Assembly: GCF_000403435.2 (NCBI RefSeq)
Contig: NZ_KE159708.1
Span: forward strand, 124,001-188,000
Direction: 5' to 3'
Source: Oscillibacter sp. 1-3
GTDB taxonomy: Bacteria > Bacillota > Clostridia > Oscillospirales > Oscillospiraceae
DNA length: 64,000 nucleotides
Positions within the stretch are counted from its first letter, which is position 1, and each line of letters opens with the position of its first letter. This document shows, one piece after another, positions 60,670-64,000 of the stretch. Made by a program: the position numbers and the translations under genes. Below the pieces are notes generated by a model. It made no database searches and was not told where the DNA came from. It saw only the letters and a program-made list of their open reading frames with translations.

Positions 60670-60706
60670 GTACTAAAAAGGTACTCTATAAAGGAGCGTG
60701 ATCCAA

Positions 60707-61108
60707 TTGCTGCTGACCCGGGAAATGGACTATGCTCTGCGTATCCTCCGGGCCCTGTATCTGGACGGGCAGCTCTCCGCTGCGGCTATTGCGGAAAAGG
60801 AGCACATGCCCAAGGCTGTCACGCTGAAAATACTGAAGCGTCTCCATGCCGCCGGCCTGGTGGGCAGTCATCGGGGGCCCAGTGGAGGCTACCTGATCCG
60901 GCGATCCTGCGAAGAGCTGTATCTGAGGGACCTGTTTCTGGCGCTTGGAGACCCTGTTTTTGTCAACCGCTGCCAGCGGCCAGGCTATCGGTGCGAAAAC
61001 CGGCGGCCAGACAGCTGCGGTGTGTGCCGGGAGCTGTCCCGCATCCAGAGAGCGCTGGACGGGGAGCTGCGCAAAACGCCATTGAGCGCAATGTTCCAGG
61101 AACTTTAA
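60707..61108 (+). CDS. Rrf2 family transcriptional regulator
   Basis: The protein has 133 residues. LLTREMDYALRIL and AIAEKEHMPKAVTLKILKRL are the Rrf2 helix-turn-helix; GPSGGYLI is the wing. Cys residues in NRCQRPGYRCEN and SCGVCREL fit an Fe-S-sensing site as in IscR/NsrR. A TTG start at 60707 is chosen from spacing to AAGGAG; GTG at 60698 is too near. It heads the operon with the ACAD fusion and fprA. Confidence 0.9.
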   Translation: MLLTREMDYALRILRALYLDGQLSAAAIAEKEHMPKAVTLKILKRLHAAGLVGSHRGPSGGYLIRRSCEELYLRDLFLALGDPVFVNRCQRPGYRCENRRPDSCGVCRELSRIQRALDGELRKTPLSAMFQEL

Positions 61109-61129
61109 TATAGAGGAGGAAGTATCTGT

Positions 61130-63040
61130 ATGCTGTATCAAACCACACAGGAGCATGAGGAGCTGCGGGCCAAGGTAAGGGAATTTGCCGAAACTGAGGT
61201 AAAGCCCATCGCTTTCATGCTGGACCAGAACAACCAGTTCCCCACCGAGGTGGTCAAGAAGATGGGTGAGCTGGGCCTGATGGGCCTGCCCTATGAGAAG
61301 GAGTACGGCGGCGCCGGGGCGGACGCCCTGAGTTACGCCATCGCCGTGGAGGAGCTGGCCCGGGTGGACGGCGGCGTGGGCGTGATCCTGTCGGCCCACA
61401 CCTCTCTGGGTACCTATCCTATCTACGCCTTTGGCAATGAGGAACAGAAGAAAAAGTACCTGCCCGACCTGTGCTCCGGCAAAAAGGTGGGCGCCTTCGG
61501 CCTGACCGAGCCTAACGCCGGCTCTGACGCCGGCGGCACCGAGACCACCGCCGAGGACATGGGGGACCACTACCTCCTGAACGGTGAGAAAATTTTTATC
61601 ACCAACGGCGGTCAGGCCGACACCTATGTGGTCTTCGCCGTCACTACGCCCGGCATCGGCACCCGGGGCATCTCCGCCCTCATTGTGGAGAAAGGCTGGG
61701 AGGGCTTCACCTTTGAGGAACACTATGACAAGATGGGCATCCGCTCCTCTGCCACCTGCCAGCTGAACTTTAATAACGTCAAGGTTCCCAAAGAGAATCT
61801 GCTGGGCAAAGAGGGCCAGGGCTTTAAGATCGCCATGGCCACCCTGGACGGCGGCCGCATCGGCATCGCGGCCCAGGCGCTGGGCATCGCCCAGGGAGCC
61901 TATGAGGCCGCCGTGGAGTACTCCAAGGAGCGCGTCCAGTTCGGCAAGCCCATCTGCCAGCAGCAGAACGTGGCCTTCAAAATTGCCGATATGGCGACCA
62001 AGCTGCGCTGCGCCCGGTTTCTGGTCTACTCCGCCGCCGAGCTGAAACAGGCCCACGCTCCCTACGGCATGGAGTCCGCTATGGCCAAGCAGTACGCCTC
62101 CGACATTGCCCTGGAGGTCACCAACGACGCCCTGCAAATTTTCGGCGGCTGCGGTTATATCAAGGGCATGGAGGTGGAACGGTTCTACCGCGACGCCAAG
62201 ATCACCACCATCTATGAGGGCACCAACGAAATTCAGCGGGTGGTCATCGCCTCCCATATCCTGGGCAAGGCGGCCAAGGACACCTCCGCCGCCCCCGCCC
62301 AGCAAAAGGGCCCCGAAACCGGAGCCCGCAAGCGCCTGATTCTCAAGGACGGCACTGCCCAGGAGAAGGTGGAGACCCTGGTGGCCAACCTGAAAAAGGA
62401 CGGCCATGACTTCACCGTGGGCATCCCCATGGACACCCCCATCACCCAGGCTGAGCGGGTGGTCTCCGCCGGACAGGGCATCGGGGAGAAAAAGAATATG
62501 AAGCTGATCGAGAACCTGGCCAAAGCCGCCGGCGCGGCGGTCGGCTCCAGCCGTCCTGTGGCCGAGACGCTGAAATATGTGCCTATCAACCGCTATGTGG
62601 GCATGTCCGGTCAGAAGTTCAAGGGCAACCTCTATATCGCCTGCGGGATCTCCGGCGCCATTCAGCACTTGAAAGGTATCAAGGACGCCTCCTGCATCGT
62701 GGCCATCAACACAAACCCCAATGCCAAAATCTTCAAAAACTGCGACTACGGCATCGTAGGGGATGTGATGGAAATCCTGCCCCTGCTCACCGCCGCCCTG
62801 GACACCGGGGAGAAGCAGCCTGCGCCTCCCATGGTGAAGATGAAACGGATGGTCCCCAAAAAGGTCTATCAGCCCCGGAAACTGTATGTCTGCAACGGCT
62901 GCGGCCACGAGTACGATCCCATGCAGGGCGACCCGGAGAACGAGGTCAAGCCCGGCACCGCCTTCAAGGACCTGCCCGAGGGCTGGACCTGCCCCCACTG
63001 CGGCGAGCCTGCCGAGGCTTTCATTGAAATCGAGGCGTAA
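61130..63040 (+). CDS. Acyl-CoA dehydrogenase / EtfA-like / rubredoxin fusion
   Basis: The protein has 636 residues in three parts. Residues 1 to about 380 are an acyl-CoA dehydrogenase ([13 protein letters not shown]; catalytic Glu in [10 protein letters not shown]). Residues about 405-570 match the FAD-binding C-terminal domain of EtfA ([33 protein letters not shown]). Residues about 585-636 are a rubredoxin ([22 protein letters not shown]). Electrons could pass within one chain from acyl-CoA flavin to rubredoxin. Start from GGAGGAAG upstream. Operon with Rrf2 and fprA. Confidence 0.9.
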   Translation: MLYQTTQEHEELRAKVREFAETEVKPIAFMLDQNNQFPTEVVKKMGELGLMGLPYEKEYGGAGADALSYAIAVEELARVDGGVGVILSAHTSLGTYPIYAFGNEEQKKKYLPDLCSGKKVGAFGLTEPNAGSDAGGTETTAEDMGDHYLLNGEKIFITNGGQADTYVVFAVTTPGIGTRGISALIVEKGWEGFTFEEHYDKMGIRSSATCQLNFNNVKVPKENLLGKEGQGFKIAMATLDGGRIGIAAQALGIAQGAYEAAVEYSKERVQFGKPICQQQNVAFKIADMATKLRCARFLVYSAAELKQAHAPYGMESAMAKQYASDIALEVTNDALQIFGGCGYIKGMEVERFYRDAKITTIYEGTNEIQRVVIASHILGKAAKDTSAAPAQQKGPETGARKRLILKDGTAQEKVETLVANLKKDGHDFTVGIPMDTPITQAERVVSAGQGIGEKKNMKLIENLAKAAGAAVGSSRPVAETLKYVPINRYVGMSGQKFKGNLYIACGISGAIQHLKGIKDASCIVAINTNPNAKIFKNCDYGIVGDVMEILPLLTAALDTGEKQPAPPMVKMKRMVPKKVYQPRKLYVCNGCGHEYDPMQGDPENEVKPGTAFKDLPEGWTCPHCGEPAEAFIEIEA

Positions 63041-63075
63041 CCACTTTAAAAGAATCATAAAGGAGGAAGCCCTAT

Positions 63076-64000
63076 ATGTATAATTACCGCATGGTCACCG
63101 ACGACCTTTACTGGGTAGGCGCAGACGAGCACCGGCTGGCTCTGTTTGAGAACATCCACCCCCTGTACCACGGCGTCTCCTACAACGCCTATGTCCTGCT
63201 GGACGAGAAGACTGTCCTCTTCGACACCGCAGACTGGGCGGTGGGCCGGCAGTTTATTGCCAACGTGAAGGCTGTGCTCAACGGCCGCCCCCTGGACTAT
63301 CTGGTCATCAACCACGTGGAGCCGGATCACGCCGCCTCCATTGAGGAGATTCTCCTGCGCTGGCCCAAGGTGAAGATCATCACCACCCCCAAGGCGGTCA
63401 CGCTGCTGAACCAGTTCGGCTTCGGCCTGGACCCCAATCAGATTGAAGAGGTCAAGGAGGGGGATACCAAGAGCTTCGGCAAGCACACGGTGGCCTTCGT
63501 TTACGCTCCCATGGTCCACTGGCCCGAGGCCATGGTGACCTTCGACACCACCAACGGCGTCCTTTTCTCCGCCGACGCTTTCGGCTCCTTCCGCTCTCTG
63601 GACGGCAAGCTCTTCGCCGATGAATTTGACTTTGACCGGGAGTGGATCGACGACGCCCGGCGGTACTACACCAACATCGTGGGCAAGTACGGCCCCCAGG
63701 TGGTGGCCCTGCTGAACAAGGCTGCCAGCGTCGTGGGACTGGACAACATCAAATATCTGTGCCCCCTCCACGGTCCGGTGTGGCGCAAGGATCTGGGGTA
63801 CATCATCGATAAATACACCCACTGGGCCACCTATGAGCCGGAGGAGAAAGGCGTCATGATTGTCTACGCCTCCATGTACGGCAATACCGAGGCCGCCGCC
63901 GAGGTCCTGGCCGCCAAGCTCACCGCCCGGGGCGTCACCAACACCCGGCTGTATGACGTGTCCTCCACCCATGTCAGCTATCTGATCTCCGATCTGTTTA
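63076..64000 (+). CDS. fprA: Flavodiiron protein FprA, N-terminal part
   Basis: The frame is open to the window's edge (about 308 codons). The MBL-type di-iron site has the flavodiiron form HVEPDHAAS (H-x-E-x-D-H), and PLHGPVW supplies a later His. The flavodoxin domain begins IVYASMYGNTEAAAE. It reduces O2 to water or NO to N2O with electrons from rubredoxin, matching the rubredoxin in the upstream fusion. AGGAGG lies before the ATG at 63076. Confidence 0.93.
   Translation, partial: MYNYRMVTDDLYWVGADEHRLALFENIHPLYHGVSYNAYVLLDEKTVLFDTADWAVGRQFIANVKAVLNGRPLDYLVINHVEPDHAASIEEILLRWPKVKIITTPKAVTLLNQFGFGLDPNQIEEVKEGDTKSFGKHTVAFVYAPMVHWPEAMVTFDTTNGVLFSADAFGSFRSLDGKLFADEFDFDREWIDDARRYYTNIVGKYGPQVVALLNKAASVVGLDNIKYLCPLHGPVWRKDLGYIIDKYTHWATYEPEEKGVMIVYASMYGNTEAAAEVLAAKLTARGVTNTRLYDVSSTHVSYLISDLF

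Overview
The window is high-GC DNA from an anaerobic, spore-forming Firmicute. The best guess is an Oscillospiraceae / Flavonifractor-like gut clostridium; this is inferred from gene content (SpoIIP, rubrerythrin, a flavodiiron protein, NfnAB, SLH-type S-layer proteins, T-box and THI leaders), not from a marker gene. Most genes are chromosomal housekeeping or metabolic genes with strong Shine-Dalgarno sites. Between them lie many short palindromic repeats.

Layout. 1-5.9 kb: end of a metal P-type ATPase, tRNA-Thr(CGT), a hemerythrin/response-regulator fusion, DegV and RNase J. 6-9.4 kb: a SprA-related protein, an ECF sigma/anti-sigma pair and a divergent retron (promoter, msr-msd RNA and reverse transcriptase). 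9.5-13.7 kb: a giant SLH surface protein. 14.5-19.8 kb: release factor 2, a MATE pump and the metY-metA pair behind a T-box leader. 20-28.3 kb: ZIP transporter, RNHCP protein, HxlR regulator with a divergent radical SAM protein, SpoIIP, thiW-thiM under a TPP riboswitch, a split TauE/SafE permease and a DUF1540 protein. 28.4-29.5 kb: two tandem copies of a divergent two-gene module, a small Cys4 protein facing a small ribbon-helix-helix protein; both Cys4 genes and the second RHH gene are under 60 codons.

30.7-35.2 kb is a redox and stress block: thioredoxin, ferredoxin-thioredoxin-reductase-like catalytic protein, a Crp/Fnr regulator with a candidate operator at about -41, a second HxlR regulator, a degenerate MBL-fold protein, a zinc macrodomain hydrolase and a SirTM-type sirtuin. 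35.4-39.6 kb carries a glycosyltransferase/MarR fusion, a TetR regulator, a small unknown protein and a tandem tyrosine-recombinase-like protein that lacks catalytic residues. 40.3-44.8 kb encodes the second giant SLH protein, with codon bias suggesting high expression. 45-58.8 kb holds a P-loop protein, Pgi, DacF, small membrane proteins, NfnAB, rubrerythrin, a Crp-like regulator, a CBS protein, an ABC-F ATPase and a methyltransferase. 58.9-60.4 kb is a transposon graveyard (IS5 and IS21 remnants, a MITE and a truncated pentapeptide-repeat gene). 60.6-64 kb is an Rrf2 regulator followed by an acyl-CoA dehydrogenase/EtfA/rubredoxin fusion and FprA.

Two themes recur. The first is oxygen and redox handling in an anaerobe: hemerythrin, rubrerythrin, flavodiiron protein, NfnAB, thioredoxin/FTR, sirtuin/macrodomain and the Rrf2-linked fusion. 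The second is a dispersed MITE-like repeat, with termini TAGGCC(N)TGTTTGA and apparent TA target duplications, found at about a dozen intergenic sites, three times exactly on a TAG stop codon. All functional calls are from reading the sequence; no database search was run.
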